Positions 1 to 8,399 of a DNA stretch of 64,000 bases are shown here, piece after piece. Each line of letters begins with the position of its first letter. Within the stretch, counting starts at the first letter, position 1. The stretch is taken from NCBI GenBank assembly GCA_016234555.1, contig JACRBJ010000049.1:27239-91238 (forward strand), written 5' to 3'. The position numbers and the translations under genes were made by a program. A model generated the notes under the pieces. That model ran no database searches. It saw only the letters and a list, made by a program, of their open reading frames with translations, and was not told the origin of the DNA. The stretch is from Chloroflexota bacterium (GTDB taxonomy: Bacteria; Chloroflexota; Anaerolineae; Anaerolineales; Villigracilaceae).

Positions 1-413
1 TCTGGCAGTGGGTGGGGATGCCGACTGTCATGTTTTTGGCGGGGCTGATGGGGATTTCGGATGAATTGCTCGAAGCCGCCCGCATTGACGGCGCTTCGGA
101 GTGGGATATTTTCTGGAAGATAAAATTCCCACTGCTCAGACCCATCATCGGCATTGTCGCCATCCTGACCTTCGTCGACAACTTCAACGCCTTCGATGTT
201 ATCTACGCCATGGCGGGCGCGAAGGGCGAGCCATCGTATTCCACTGATTTACTGGCGACGCTCTTTTATCGCACGGGTATTGCGGGCGAACATCCCGTTG
301 GCATTCCCAACATGGGCATGGGCGCGGCAATCGCCACCGTCACCTTTTTCATCCTGATGGCTGGCGTGTTGCTCTGGCTTTACCTGTCGCGCCGCAATGC
401 AGAAGAAGCCTAA
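1..413 (+). CDS. Sugar ABC transporter permease, MalF type (3' part only)
   Basis: The C-terminal part of an inner-membrane permease of a carbohydrate importer; the 5' end lies outside the window and the open frame already runs from base 3. The visible 130-odd residues carry the EAA loop that docks the ATPase (EAARIDGASEWDIFWKIKFP, about 15-45 residues in) followed by hydrophobic segments, including the last one ending in LWLYLSRRN. It is 15 bp upstream of a MalG-type permease, the usual order in MalFG operons. The binding protein presumably lies just upstream. Family assignment is secure; the substrate is unknown. Confidence 0.9.
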   Translation, partial: WQWVGMPTVMFLAGLMGISDELLEAARIDGASEWDIFWKIKFPLLRPIIGIVAILTFVDNFNAFDVIYAMAGAKGEPSYSTDLLATLFYRTGIAGEHPVGIPNMGMGAAIATVTFFILMAGVLLWLYLSRRNAEEA

Positions 414-428
414 TCGGGAGAAGCCGCC

Positions 429-1256
429 ATGCTGAAAATCAAATTCAACCACGCGCTAACCTACATCGTCCTGACCATCTGGTCTGTGATTGTGCTTTTC
501 CCGCTTTGGACGCTTATCATCAACTCGTTCAAGCCGCAGAAGGAAATCTTCAAAGACCCATTCGGCTTCCCGAAGAATTTCACCTTCGATGGCTACATCG
601 AAGCATGGAACACGGGACGCTTTGATGTGTACTTCACCAACAGCTTGATCGTTACCGCCCTTTCGCTGACCCTGATTCTGCTGGTGGGTTCGATGGCGGC
701 ATATGCCCTCGCCAAATGGAAGTCGCCCATCGCTGATTTCCTGTATGTTTTTTTTATCGCGGGATTAATGATCCCCATCCGCCTCGGGACGATTGACCTT
801 GTGCGCCTGATCAAAGCCCTCAACTTGCAGGATACCATCTGGAGCCTGATCCCCGTCTATGTGGCGATGGGCATGCCGATAGCGACTTTCGTGCTGACGG
901 CTTTCATCAAGGAATTGCCCGGTGAGATGTTCGATGCCGCCAAAGTGGACGGCGCTTCGGAGTGGCAGATTTACAGCAAGATTATCCTGCCTCTCATGCG
1001 CCCCGCGCTTGCCACGGTCGCCATCTTCAACATGATCAAGATTTGGAACGACTTCTGGTTCCCGCTGGTTTTCATCCGTTCTGAAGAAGCGCGGACAGTT
1101 GCCCTCGGGGTCTCGCTGTTGTTTGGTCAATACCGCACCGACTGGACTCGCGCACTTGCCGTCCTCTCGCTGGCGGCGGTCCCGCTTTTGATTTTGTACG
1201 TTCTGCTTGCGCGTGAATTTATCAAAGGTCTCACGGCTGGCGCTGTGAAAGGATAG
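429..1256 (+). CDS. Carbohydrate ABC transporter permease, MalG type
   Basis: A 275-residue inner-membrane permease, normal length for MalG-like (CUT1) subunits. It starts with a membrane segment (about residues 12-33), then an extracytoplasmic loop and about five more hydrophobic helices. The EAA loop reads DAAKVDGASEWQIYSKIILP around residues 185-205. A GGGAG ribosome site precedes the ATG. It pairs with the permease ending at 413 and is followed after 4 bp by a UroD-family gene, so all are probably co-transcribed. No ATPase gene is present, suggesting that a shared MsmX/MalK-like ATPase is encoded elsewhere. Confidence 0.93.
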   Translation: MLKIKFNHALTYIVLTIWSVIVLFPLWTLIINSFKPQKEIFKDPFGFPKNFTFDGYIEAWNTGRFDVYFTNSLIVTALSLTLILLVGSMAAYALAKWKSPIADFLYVFFIAGLMIPIRLGTIDLVRLIKALNLQDTIWSLIPVYVAMGMPIATFVLTAFIKELPGEMFDAAKVDGASEWQIYSKIILPLMRPALATVAIFNMIKIWNDFWFPLVFIRSEEARTVALGVSLLFGQYRTDWTRALAVLSLAAVPLLILYVLLAREFIKGLTAGAVKG

Positions 1257-1260
1257 CTTG

Positions 1261-2442
1261 ATGAATGGACGAGAACGCATTGCACTGGCAATGCAGCATA
1301 AAGAGGCTGACCGTGTGCCCGTCATGTCTCAACTGGCGTTGGGACATTATTTCCTGAACGCGGGACTCAAGCCGCATGAAATCTGGTTCACCAGCGAAGG
1401 CTTTGCCGAGGCGCTGGTCAAGATGCAGAGGCGCTATCAGTTCGACGGGATTCTGATCAACCTCCCAGGACGTCCACGCGATATTTTGAGTAAAATTCAG
1501 AAAATCGAAGAGACCAAAAAGGGCGAAGTGGTCACCTGGCGCAATGGTCACGTGACCCTCATCCCGTGGGACGACAACGCCCAATACGTTTACACCGCCC
1601 GTCCCGAGTTGCAGCCTCGTGCAGACTTGAAAAACCTCGACCCTGACCACCTCGAAACGGTTGACCAGTTCCCTGGCTATCTCTGGAATACCTATCACAT
1701 CCCGTGGCTCGAAGGCAAAAAGGATTCCGCGCCTTTGAACGAAGTCCCCGATTATTTTTTAGATACCATTGACCTTGTCCGCGCAAAGACGAATGGGGAG
1801 GTTTCGGTTCACGGCGAAGTCTTCTCGCCCTTTACGCACTACCTGGAGTTGATCGGTTATCAAAACGCCATCATTGGCTTGGTGAAATATAAGGAGAAGG
1901 TCAAGGCGTTATTGGACAGGCTGACAGAGGCATCCATTGCCTGGGCGGTCGCTCAAGCCAAACGCGGAGTCGATGCAGTCTTGATTTCCTCGGCGTTTGC
2001 GGGCGGTGGATTCATCTCCCCAAAAATGTACGAAGAATATGTTATGCCTTACGAGCGCCGTGTGGCGGATGCCATCAAAGGCTGCGATGTTCCTGCTTAC
2101 ACCCACACCTGCGGCAAGATCGGCGACCGCCTTGAGTTGATGGAGCAAACGGGCACGATGGGTATTGACACCCTCGATCCTCATCCGCTTGGAAATGTGG
2201 AACTGGCTGACGCCAAAAACGGCGTTGGTCGGCGACTCTTTTTGAAGGGGAACATGAACTCGGTTTCGATTCTTGAATACACCACAAAAGAGCAGGTTCT
2301 TGCTGAAGCCAGCGAGCGGATTCAAATCGGCAAGCCTGGCGGCGGATACATCCTCAGCTCGGCTTGTTCCATCGCGCCGCGCGTCGAGCCGTGGAAGTTG
2401 GAACTGCTTACCCCACTTGCTGAAGAAATTGGAAAATATTGA
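1261..2442 (+). CDS. Uroporphyrinogen decarboxylase-family protein, zinc methyltransferase type (MtaA/CmuA-like)
   Basis: A 393-residue protein of the UroD superfamily. It has the zinc-ligand pattern of corrinoid methyltransferases such as MtaA/MtbA: His282-Thr-Cys284 (YTHTCGKIGD) and a distal Cys369 in ILSSACSIAP. True haem-pathway HemE lacks this pattern, so a methyl-transfer role is more likely than decarboxylation. ATG 1261 is preferred over an adjacent TTG at 1258 because GAAAGGATAG upstream gives a good ribosome site. It lies in the same operon as sugar permeases and a SIS-domain sugar-phosphate enzyme, which is odd for a methanol- or methylamine-type enzyme. No corrinoid protein gene is adjacent. 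The substrate is unknown. Confidence 0.8.
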   Translation: MNGRERIALAMQHKEADRVPVMSQLALGHYFLNAGLKPHEIWFTSEGFAEALVKMQRRYQFDGILINLPGRPRDILSKIQKIEETKKGEVVTWRNGHVTLIPWDDNAQYVYTARPELQPRADLKNLDPDHLETVDQFPGYLWNTYHIPWLEGKKDSAPLNEVPDYFLDTIDLVRAKTNGEVSVHGEVFSPFTHYLELIGYQNAIIGLVKYKEKVKALLDRLTEASIAWAVAQAKRGVDAVLISSAFAGGGFISPKMYEEYVMPYERRVADAIKGCDVPAYTHTCGKIGDRLELMEQTGTMGIDTLDPHPLGNVELADAKNGVGRRLFLKGNMNSVSILEYTTKEQVLAEASERIQIGKPGGGYILSSACSIAPRVEPWKLELLTPLAEEIGKY

Positions 2443-2443
2443 A

Positions 2444-3478
2444 ATGACTCTACACTCTGAAATCACTGAACAACCCGAACGAATTAAATCCCTGCTTTTT
2501 TCACAGCGCAAAATCGTCGAGCGGATCGCTGCCGAAATCCAAAAGCGCGATATTCAATATGTCTTTCTCTCTGCGCGCGGTACGTCGGACAATGCGGGGC
2601 GTTACGCCAATTATCTGCTAGGCGCGATGAACGGACTTCCGCTTGCGCTGGCGACGCCGTCACTCTTCACATACTACAAACAGCCGCCCAGGTTGAAGAA
2701 CGCGTTGGTCATCGGCATTTCGCAGTCGGGCAAATCACCTGATATTGTCAGCGTGCTGGAGGAAGGCAAGAAGCAGGGCTGTTTGACTCTCGCCATCACC
2801 AATGAGCCGAATTCTCCGCTGGCGCAGGCTTCGGATTTTGTTTTTGATATTCAAGCGGGCGCGGAAAGAGCCGTCGCCGCAACCAAGACCTACACCGCAG
2901 AGCTGATGGCAGTGGCGATGCTATCCACCGCCCTGCACGGAAGTAAAAAAGCCTGGGTTGACCTGGCGAAAGTCCCAGCCTGGATGACGCAGGTGTTGAA
3001 ACTGGACGATTTCATCTCGCAGGCGGCGCAGCGTTACCGTTACATCGACCAGACCGTCGTGCTGGGACGCGGTTTCAACTATGCCACCGCTTTCGAGTGG
3101 GCGTTGAAGATGAAAGAATTGACCTACATCATCGCCGAGCCGTATTCCTCCGCCGATTTCGCGCATGGACCCATTGCGATGATGGTAAAAGGTTATCCCG
3201 TGTTTGCGGTTGCGCCGAAGGGCAAGGTTCTTGACTCAATGCTGGAAATGCTCAAACGCCTGCGCGAGCTCTCTGCCGAGTTGGTTGTGATTTCAAATGA
3301 TAAAAAAGCCCTGTCATTGGCTCAAGTCCCCTTGAATATTCCCGCCGATGTCCCCGAGTGGCTTTCGCCGCTGGTGAGCATTTTGCCCGCGCAGTTGTTT
3401 GCCTATCATTTGACCCTCGCCAAAGGCTACAACACCGAACAGCCGCGCAGTATCCGCAAGGTGACTGAGACGACGTGA
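2444..3478 (+). CDS. SIS-domain sugar-phosphate isomerase/deaminase (GlmS C-terminal / AgaS-like)
   Basis: A 344-residue protein with two SIS (phosphosugar-binding) domains. The first contains FLSARGTSDNAGRYANYLLG and ISQSGKSPD, and then GAERAVAATKTYTAEL as in the isomerase half of GlmS. The second contains VVLGRGFNYATAFEWALKMK and the AEPYSSADFAHGP segment typical of this family. There is no glutaminase domain, so it probably deaminates or isomerises an amino- or keto-sugar phosphate. ATG 2444 begins one base after the UroD-family stop codon; an upstream in-frame extension (from 2273) merely overlaps the preceding gene. It is the last gene before a hairpin terminator. Confidence 0.85.
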   Translation: MTLHSEITEQPERIKSLLFSQRKIVERIAAEIQKRDIQYVFLSARGTSDNAGRYANYLLGAMNGLPLALATPSLFTYYKQPPRLKNALVIGISQSGKSPDIVSVLEEGKKQGCLTLAITNEPNSPLAQASDFVFDIQAGAERAVAATKTYTAELMAVAMLSTALHGSKKAWVDLAKVPAWMTQVLKLDDFISQAAQRYRYIDQTVVLGRGFNYATAFEWALKMKELTYIIAEPYSSADFAHGPIAMMVKGYPVFAVAPKGKVLDSMLEMLKRLRELSAELVVISNDKKALSLAQVPLNIPADVPEWLSPLVSILPAQLFAYHLTLAKGYNTEQPRSIRKVTETT

Positions 3479-3499
3479 TCTACAAAGGACTCGAATAGA

Positions 3500-3540
3500 A
3501 ATACGACGACTCACTCAAAATATGGGCGAGTCGTATTTTT
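3500..3540. terminator. Bidirectional terminator hairpin between convergent genes
   Basis: AATACGACGACTC pairs with GAGTCGTATT (a 3-nt bulge in the left arm) and is followed by a T-run on the plus strand; A-residues precede it, giving U-runs on the minus strand too. It lies between the SIS-domain gene and the convergent nuclease gene. Confidence 0.7.
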
Positions 3541-3549
3541 AGCTGGTTG

Positions 3550-4380
3550 TTAAAACGCAATCTCGCCGATCTGCTCGAAGTTGACGTCGAACAATTCCTC
3601 GGCTTCGGTTTCCAACTCGGCGTCGGCGGCGTCTCCCGCGCGGACGCCGCGATTGCAGTACGACCTGTAGGGGCAGTAACTGCACTTCGAGACTTCATCC
3701 GTTTTCGGGTAGGACAAGCCAGCCGCCATCTCGCCTGCGATTCTCGTCAGCGCATCCCAATCCCGTTTGAATTGATCCGCCTTGTAGGGGAAACTCGCAG
3801 GATCGGCGGGGAAGTCCGCAAACCAGTAGATCATCTCGATTTGTTCCGGCGCAAAGGACTTGCCGCCGTTGAGGTGCGCCCCGGCTTGGGCGAGCAGGGC
3901 GCGGTACACCCGCGTCTGCCAGCGGACGTGAAGCCATTCGTTTTTGGGTCGCCTGCGGTAGGTCTTCCAATCGAAAATGGTGGCGCGGTCTCTGTCGATG
4001 GCAATCAGGTCATACTTTGCCACGAGGCGGAATTTCCCCAGCGGCGCGGAGAGGGTAATCTCCGGGTAAAGACTTCCGAGGTCTTTACCCGCAGGGCGCT
4101 GAGCGAGACCTCGGAGATCTAAGAAGTTAGACCACCACCTTCGCAGGTTCTCGGTATTTGCCAGCCTGCCGACCTGTTCGGCGGGGATGCCGATGAGATG
4201 CTGCTGCGCGAGGCGGTGAAAATATTCGCCTTCCCGCTGGTGCTTTTCATTTTCCAGCGCGGGTTCGGTTTCGATGGCGGGATATGCCAGCCGCTGCAAA
4301 TATCGCAACTCGAAGCGGCGCGGACAATCCTGGTAATCCTGTAGCGACGACTGGCTGAGGGTGTTCAAGGGTTCTGTCAT
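3550..4380 (-). CDS. PD-(D/E)XK nuclease, Cas4/RecB-like with Fe-S cysteines
   Basis: A 276-residue protein. The N-terminal CPRRFELRYLQ and the C-terminal KCSYCPYRSYCNRG together give the Cys-Xn-Cys-X2-Cys-X5-Cys pattern of the 4Fe-4S cluster in Cas4 and AddB nucleases. The nuclease core is marked by TIFDWKTYRRRP (D-x-K of the PD-(D/E)XK fold). This predicts a DNA end-processing exonuclease. There are no CRISPR repeats or cas genes nearby, so it is better regarded as a stand-alone RecB-family protein. It is divergent from the NYN gene with a 66-bp gap and has a weak ribosome site. Confidence 0.82.
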   Translation of the reverse strand: MTEPLNTLSQSSLQDYQDCPRRFELRYLQRLAYPAIETEPALENEKHQREGEYFHRLAQQHLIGIPAEQVGRLANTENLRRWWSNFLDLRGLAQRPAGKDLGSLYPEITLSAPLGKFRLVAKYDLIAIDRDRATIFDWKTYRRRPKNEWLHVRWQTRVYRALLAQAGAHLNGGKSFAPEQIEMIYWFADFPADPASFPYKADQFKRDWDALTRIAGEMAAGLSYPKTDEVSKCSYCPYRSYCNRGVRAGDAADAELETEAEELFDVNFEQIGEIAF

Positions 4381-4411
4381 GGTTCTATTTTGCCACAGAA
4401 TAAAGCGCCTA

Positions 4412-4420
4412 TGCTATACT
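4412..4420 (+). promoter_or_regulatory. Extended -10 promoter element
   Basis: TGCTATACT (TGn plus TATACT) lies 26 bp before the NYN-domain start codon. The same nonamer occurs 36 bp before the ACT-protein gene (13866-13874). No clear -35 is seen. Confidence 0.5.
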
Positions 4421-4446
4421 TTGAAAAAATATTTTTGGAGTTTGTG

Positions 4447-5502
4447 ATGGGTCAGGATTCACAGGTGGCTGTCTTCATTGATTACGACAATATCGAGATC
4501 AGTGTGGAAGAGGCTTTTGGAAAAAACGCGGACGTGGATTGGAATCGCGTCCTGCAATCTGCAAGTCAACTGGGAAGGGTGGTGATGCGTCGCGCCTACG
4601 CCGACTGGGCGGAAGCGGCGGCGAGACAACGTCAACTGCTGGCTCTGGGCGTGGAGTTGGTCCACGTCAACAGCAAGCGCGGCAAGAACGCGGCGGACAT
4701 CCGCATCGTGATCGACGCGCTGGAACTGTTCCACAACGATGGCAGTTCGTTTACTCACGTAATGTTGGTTTCGGGTGATGGTGACTTCACCGAGTTGGTG
4801 CACCGCCTGCGCGCGCACGGCAAAACCGTCATCGGCATGGGAATCAGCGGCACGAGCGCCGAGTATTTGGTCAATGCCTGCGATAAGTTCATTTACTACG
4901 ACAAGTTGCAGGGCGTGAGCAAGGTCAAAAAGACGCCGCAGAATGGCGCAGGTCAGAATCCGCTGTCGGCGAAGCAAAGCAACGGGAGTGCAATCAAGCC
5001 CGGGATCGCCGTCGCCACCACGCCCGAAGGGAAGTTCGAGCAGTATTTGAGTCTGCTGGCGGCGAGGAAAATCCGCATTGCCGATGCCGACCAGCGTCCA
5101 TTTGTCATCTATAAAATGTACGAACTGGTGAAGAACGCCGCCGAGCCGCTTACCTTCAACCAGTTAAAGGAAGAGGCGCAGGCGTTCTACGAATCCGCTG
5201 CGCCGAAAATCGAGCCGCAGGTCGTGCTGGATGTGGCGCACCAGCTTTTCCACACCTTTTGCTTCGAGTTCGACCCCGACAGCCACGAGCGGATTCTGAA
5301 CCGCAGGATGTTCTTCGCGGCAGACGTGCAAAAAGCCGCCGACCTGCTCGATAAATGCGACCGCAAGATATTACAGCTGCTCATCTCCGACCTCGGCTCC
5401 CCCGACAAGCTGGATGTCGAAGTGCTTGCCCGCCTGCTCTATGGCGGCGCGCGCAGCCACAAGGTTCTGGATCACATCGCCGACTTGATGGCAGTGGAAT
5501 AG
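4447..5502 (+). CDS. NYN domain (LabA/limkain-b1-like) protein with C-terminal winged-helix-like region
   Basis: A 351-residue protein. Residues 1-160 form a NYN/PIN-like ribonuclease domain: VAVFIDYDNIEIS carries the first acidic pair, NSKRGKNAADIRIVIDALEL the second group and LVSGDGDFTELVHRLRAHGK the third. Family members are thought to cleave or bind RNA. The region from about residue 195 to the end has alternating helices (FVIYKMYELVKNA, LTFNQLKEEAQAFY) resembling winged-helix or OST-HTH RNA-binding modules, but this is only suggestive. ATG 4447 is chosen because TGGAG lies 6-8 nt upstream; an in-frame ATG at 4390 overlaps the promoter region. Confidence 0.82.
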   Translation: MGQDSQVAVFIDYDNIEISVEEAFGKNADVDWNRVLQSASQLGRVVMRRAYADWAEAAARQRQLLALGVELVHVNSKRGKNAADIRIVIDALELFHNDGSSFTHVMLVSGDGDFTELVHRLRAHGKTVIGMGISGTSAEYLVNACDKFIYYDKLQGVSKVKKTPQNGAGQNPLSAKQSNGSAIKPGIAVATTPEGKFEQYLSLLAARKIRIADADQRPFVIYKMYELVKNAAEPLTFNQLKEEAQAFYESAAPKIEPQVVLDVAHQLFHTFCFEFDPDSHERILNRRMFFAADVQKAADLLDKCDRKILQLLISDLGSPDKLDVEVLARLLYGGARSHKVLDHIADLMAVE

Positions 5503-5543
5503 TCATTTTGGACATCCTGTAACCATGCTTCGAAAGGCAGACC

Positions 5544-7637
5544 ATGCTTCCTGACAGACTTCGTAAAAATTCGCAATTGATCGCCATGATTATTGCGGTG
5601 ATATCGGCTCTAGCCGCCCAATATCTTTTTACCGGGGAAATATTCACCCACCAGAAGAATTCCAATACCTGGGTGTGGGAAACAAAATATACCTTTGCCG
5701 TGCTTCTCCTGGTTTTGGCAGCCGCTTGCTCGGCATGGGCGACATTTCGACGGGAAAAGGCGAAACTTGAAGATGAAACCACCCCGCTGTTGGACGACGG
5801 TATCAGGCGCAGGCGCATCTGGCTGGTCGCGGCGGGGGGGTGTTATCTGTCGTCCATCCTGATTTATCTGACCACCGGGGAAAACTCCTGGGTGCGGATG
5901 TTGTGGATGGCGGGCATTGCCCTGCTGTTGATTCCTTTCTGGATGCAAACCTGGGGCAAGCCTGACGGAAGGCGGATTCCAACCTGGGAATGGCTCCTGC
6001 TCAGTCTGATCGTGCTGATCGGCTTTGGGTTTCGCTATTGGAAGCTGACCGAGGTCCCCTCTCATGTGGATAACGATGTCGCCTTGATGGGGACGTTCGG
6101 CGTCGATCTGATTGAGGCGGAGAATTACAACTGGATCGGATATTCCAATTCCGAACATTTGTTGTCTTATGACCAGTTTATGGCGTGGAGAATGCGCCTG
6201 TTTAGACAAAACCATTACGGGATTGTGATGCCTTCCGTCGTTTTGGGGACTCTCACTCTGATTTTTGTGTTTCTGTTGGGACGTAAACTGAGCGGTCCGC
6301 TTGTGGGGTTTATGGCGGTGGGATTATTGACCATCAGCTATACCCATATTCATTTCAGCAGAATTCTATTCGGTAATTCATCCTTCTTTATGGCGTCTTT
6401 TGCGGTATATGCAATTTTCAAAGGGATGCGCACCCGCCAGCCTTTTTGGTTTACGCTGGCGGGAGTTCTTACCGGCTGGGGGCTGCTTCTCTATGATTCA
6501 AGCCGTGTCATCCCGGTTCTCATCGTCTCCATCATAATCTGGCAGGCGCTCTGGCATCGCCAACAGATCAAATCCATGTACAAGGATTGGCTGGTGTTGG
6601 GGGCGGGCGTCCTGTTTGCATTTGGACCCATGCTGGCGTATGCCGCCGTGAATTTCTCCAATTTTGCGGGGCGCGCCAACAAGGTCCTTTTGTGGGAGGA
6701 TGTCGTCTGGCAGCATCAACTGGCGAGCTACCACACCGAGAGCCCCTTTGTCGTTCTTGTGGAGCAAACCTGGCGGACCTTCCTCACCCTTCACCTGACC
6801 GGCGATGGCAGTCCGCACTTCGCGTTCCAGCGCCCCATGGTTTCCTCGCTTACCGCCATGTTTTTCATTCTTGGGCTGGGATACGCCCTTACCCGCCTGA
6901 AGAACATCAGGCTCTTTGCCATGCTTGCCTGGATTTTCCTCACCTTCATCCTCGGCGGGGTGCTGACTGCCGACCCGCCTTACTGGCCCCATCTCAATAT
7001 TGCCCTGCCTCCAATTATGCTGGTGGCGGCGCTGGGGATTGAAAGCCTTGCAGACGCCTTGAAAAAAGCCTTTGGTCGGGTTGGGTACATGGTATATGTC
7101 TGGGTGCTGATCGGCGTGCTTGTCGTTACCGGCGTCAACAACTGGCAGGTCTATTACGATTACGTCAAGAACAACGCCGGCAACCGAATCCGCATTGCGC
7201 GTTATCTTAATTCCCTGCCATCCAGTTACTACGTTTATCTTGCCAGTGATGCTTTTCCCTGGGGCGAACATGCCTTCCGCTTTTTTAGCCGCGACATGGA
7301 GGGACAAGACCTGGACCTCGCGGCACTGGAGAGCGAGCCGCCGGCGCTCGACCGTCCAACAGTATTTATTTTATTCCGCCATCCCGAGGTGATCCCTGTC
7401 TTGCAGAGGCTTTACCCGGATGGGGTGCTTGAAAATCATTACGATTTCGACAACCTGGTCTCCTTCATCTCCTACCGCGTCGTGCCCTCCACTGCCGATG
7501 TGACGCCCGAGTCTGCGGAGATCAGCCAGTTGAGTTCCGGCGGCTGGCAGTTGATTTTCCTCTTCATTGTGCTTTGGATCGGGTACGTGGCGTACAACCA
7601 TTATTCCATGCAGGAAGCAAACGGGAAGGATGGGTAG
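5544..7637 (+). CDS. GT39/ArnT-like multi-pass membrane glycosyltransferase
   Basis: A 697-residue integral membrane protein. There are two N-terminal helices (about 12-30 and 45-65), then two more near 100-145, and a PMT/ArnT-like core starting near residue 150. This includes the extracytoplasmic acidic loop after VPSHVDNDVALMG, where the catalytic Asp lies in family GT39. Many hydrophobic helices follow, then a soluble C-terminal part (about 540-680) and a last helix. Family members move a sugar from a lipid-phosphate donor to lipid or protein on the outer face of the membrane. It heads a five-gene glycan operon, with the next gene 12 bp downstream. Confidence 0.8.
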   Translation: MLPDRLRKNSQLIAMIIAVISALAAQYLFTGEIFTHQKNSNTWVWETKYTFAVLLLVLAAACSAWATFRREKAKLEDETTPLLDDGIRRRRIWLVAAGGCYLSSILIYLTTGENSWVRMLWMAGIALLLIPFWMQTWGKPDGRRIPTWEWLLLSLIVLIGFGFRYWKLTEVPSHVDNDVALMGTFGVDLIEAENYNWIGYSNSEHLLSYDQFMAWRMRLFRQNHYGIVMPSVVLGTLTLIFVFLLGRKLSGPLVGFMAVGLLTISYTHIHFSRILFGNSSFFMASFAVYAIFKGMRTRQPFWFTLAGVLTGWGLLLYDSSRVIPVLIVSIIIWQALWHRQQIKSMYKDWLVLGAGVLFAFGPMLAYAAVNFSNFAGRANKVLLWEDVVWQHQLASYHTESPFVVLVEQTWRTFLTLHLTGDGSPHFAFQRPMVSSLTAMFFILGLGYALTRLKNIRLFAMLAWIFLTFILGGVLTADPPYWPHLNIALPPIMLVAALGIESLADALKKAFGRVGYMVYVWVLIGVLVVTGVNNWQVYYDYVKNNAGNRIRIARYLNSLPSSYYVYLASDAFPWGEHAFRFFSRDMEGQDLDLAALESEPPALDRPTVFILFRHPEVIPVLQRLYPDGVLENHYDFDNLVSFISYRVVPSTADVTPESAEISQLSSGGWQLIFLFIVLWIGYVAYNHYSMQEANGKDG

Positions 7638-7649
7638 CTGGAAGGAGTC

Positions 7650-8399
7650 ATGGAACCGCAGGAATACGAGTTGATGTTCGAGGTCGAAACGGCGCACTGG
7701 TGGTATCTGGGCATGGAAAAAATCACCCGCGCCATTCTCGATCAGTGGCATTCTGCAAAACCGAATTCAACCGTCCTGGATGCGGGCTGCGGCACGGGCG
7801 CGGCGATGTCCACCTATCTTGCGGATTACGGGGATGTGACCGGCATCGACGTCTCGCCGCTGGCTTTGGGCTTTTGCCGCAAACGAAACCTGACTTCCCT
7901 TGGGCTGGCTTCTGTTTCGTACATTCCTTTTCCACCCGCAAGCTTTGACCTCGTCACCAGCTTCGACGTGCTTTACGAACAGGCTGTCCCCAATGACCTT
8001 GCCGCGCTGACCGAATTCCGTCGCGTCCTGCGCCCAAACGGTTTGACTCTGCTCCGCCTCCCAGCCTACAACTGGCTGCGCGGACAGCACGACCTCACCA
8101 TCCACACCGCGCGGCGTTACACAGTTCCGCAAGTGACCCGGCTTCTCGAAGACAGCGGATTTCAACCCGTGCGTGTCACCTATGCCAATACCTTCCTTTT
8201 TCCGCTGGCGCTCGCCAAACGCCTGCTCGAACGCATCTTTCCGCCGGCCCCAGCCTCCTCCGATTTGTCGGTCAACGTCGGCAGGTTGAACGGGCTTTTC
8301 AAACATATCCTCGCCAGTGAGGCGTTTTTCGTCTCGCGCATCGGACTGCCCTTCGGCTTGAGCGTCATCGCCCTGGCGCGGAAACCCCAAACCGCATGA
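7650..8399 (+). CDS. Class I SAM-dependent methyltransferase
   Basis: A 249-residue cytosolic enzyme. Motif I is VLDAGCGTGAAMSTYL (about residues 45-60), followed by the acidic residue of motif II in VTGIDVSPLALGF and the FDLVTSFDVLYE segment. LPAYNWLRGQHD further on is frequent in methyltransferases of polysaccharide loci. A strong GGAAGGAG ribosome site precedes the ATG. Its stop codon overlaps the next gene's start (ATGA), so translation is coupled. Likely acceptors are a sugar or lipid intermediate; this is inferred from context. Confidence 0.85.
   Translation: MEPQEYELMFEVETAHWWYLGMEKITRAILDQWHSAKPNSTVLDAGCGTGAAMSTYLADYGDVTGIDVSPLALGFCRKRNLTSLGLASVSYIPFPPASFDLVTSFDVLYEQAVPNDLAALTEFRRVLRPNGLTLLRLPAYNWLRGQHDLTIHTARRYTVPQVTRLLEDSGFQPVRVTYANTFLFPLALAKRLLERIFPPAPASSDLSVNVGRLNGLFKHILASEAFFVSRIGLPFGLSVIALARKPQTA

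Noticed and set aside
1261..2442. Haem biosynthesis gene hemE
   Set aside because: The His-x-Cys and distal Cys zinc motif and the sugar-operon context fit corrinoid methyltransferases, not uroporphyrinogen decarboxylase; no other haem genes are near.
3550..4380. cas4 gene of a CRISPR system
   Set aside because: Motifs are Cas4/RecB-like, but no repeat array or other cas gene is in the window.
6498..7307. 269-codon open frame antisense to the GT39-like gene
   Set aside because: Shadow of the codon pattern of the membrane protein gene; no start signal and no domain.
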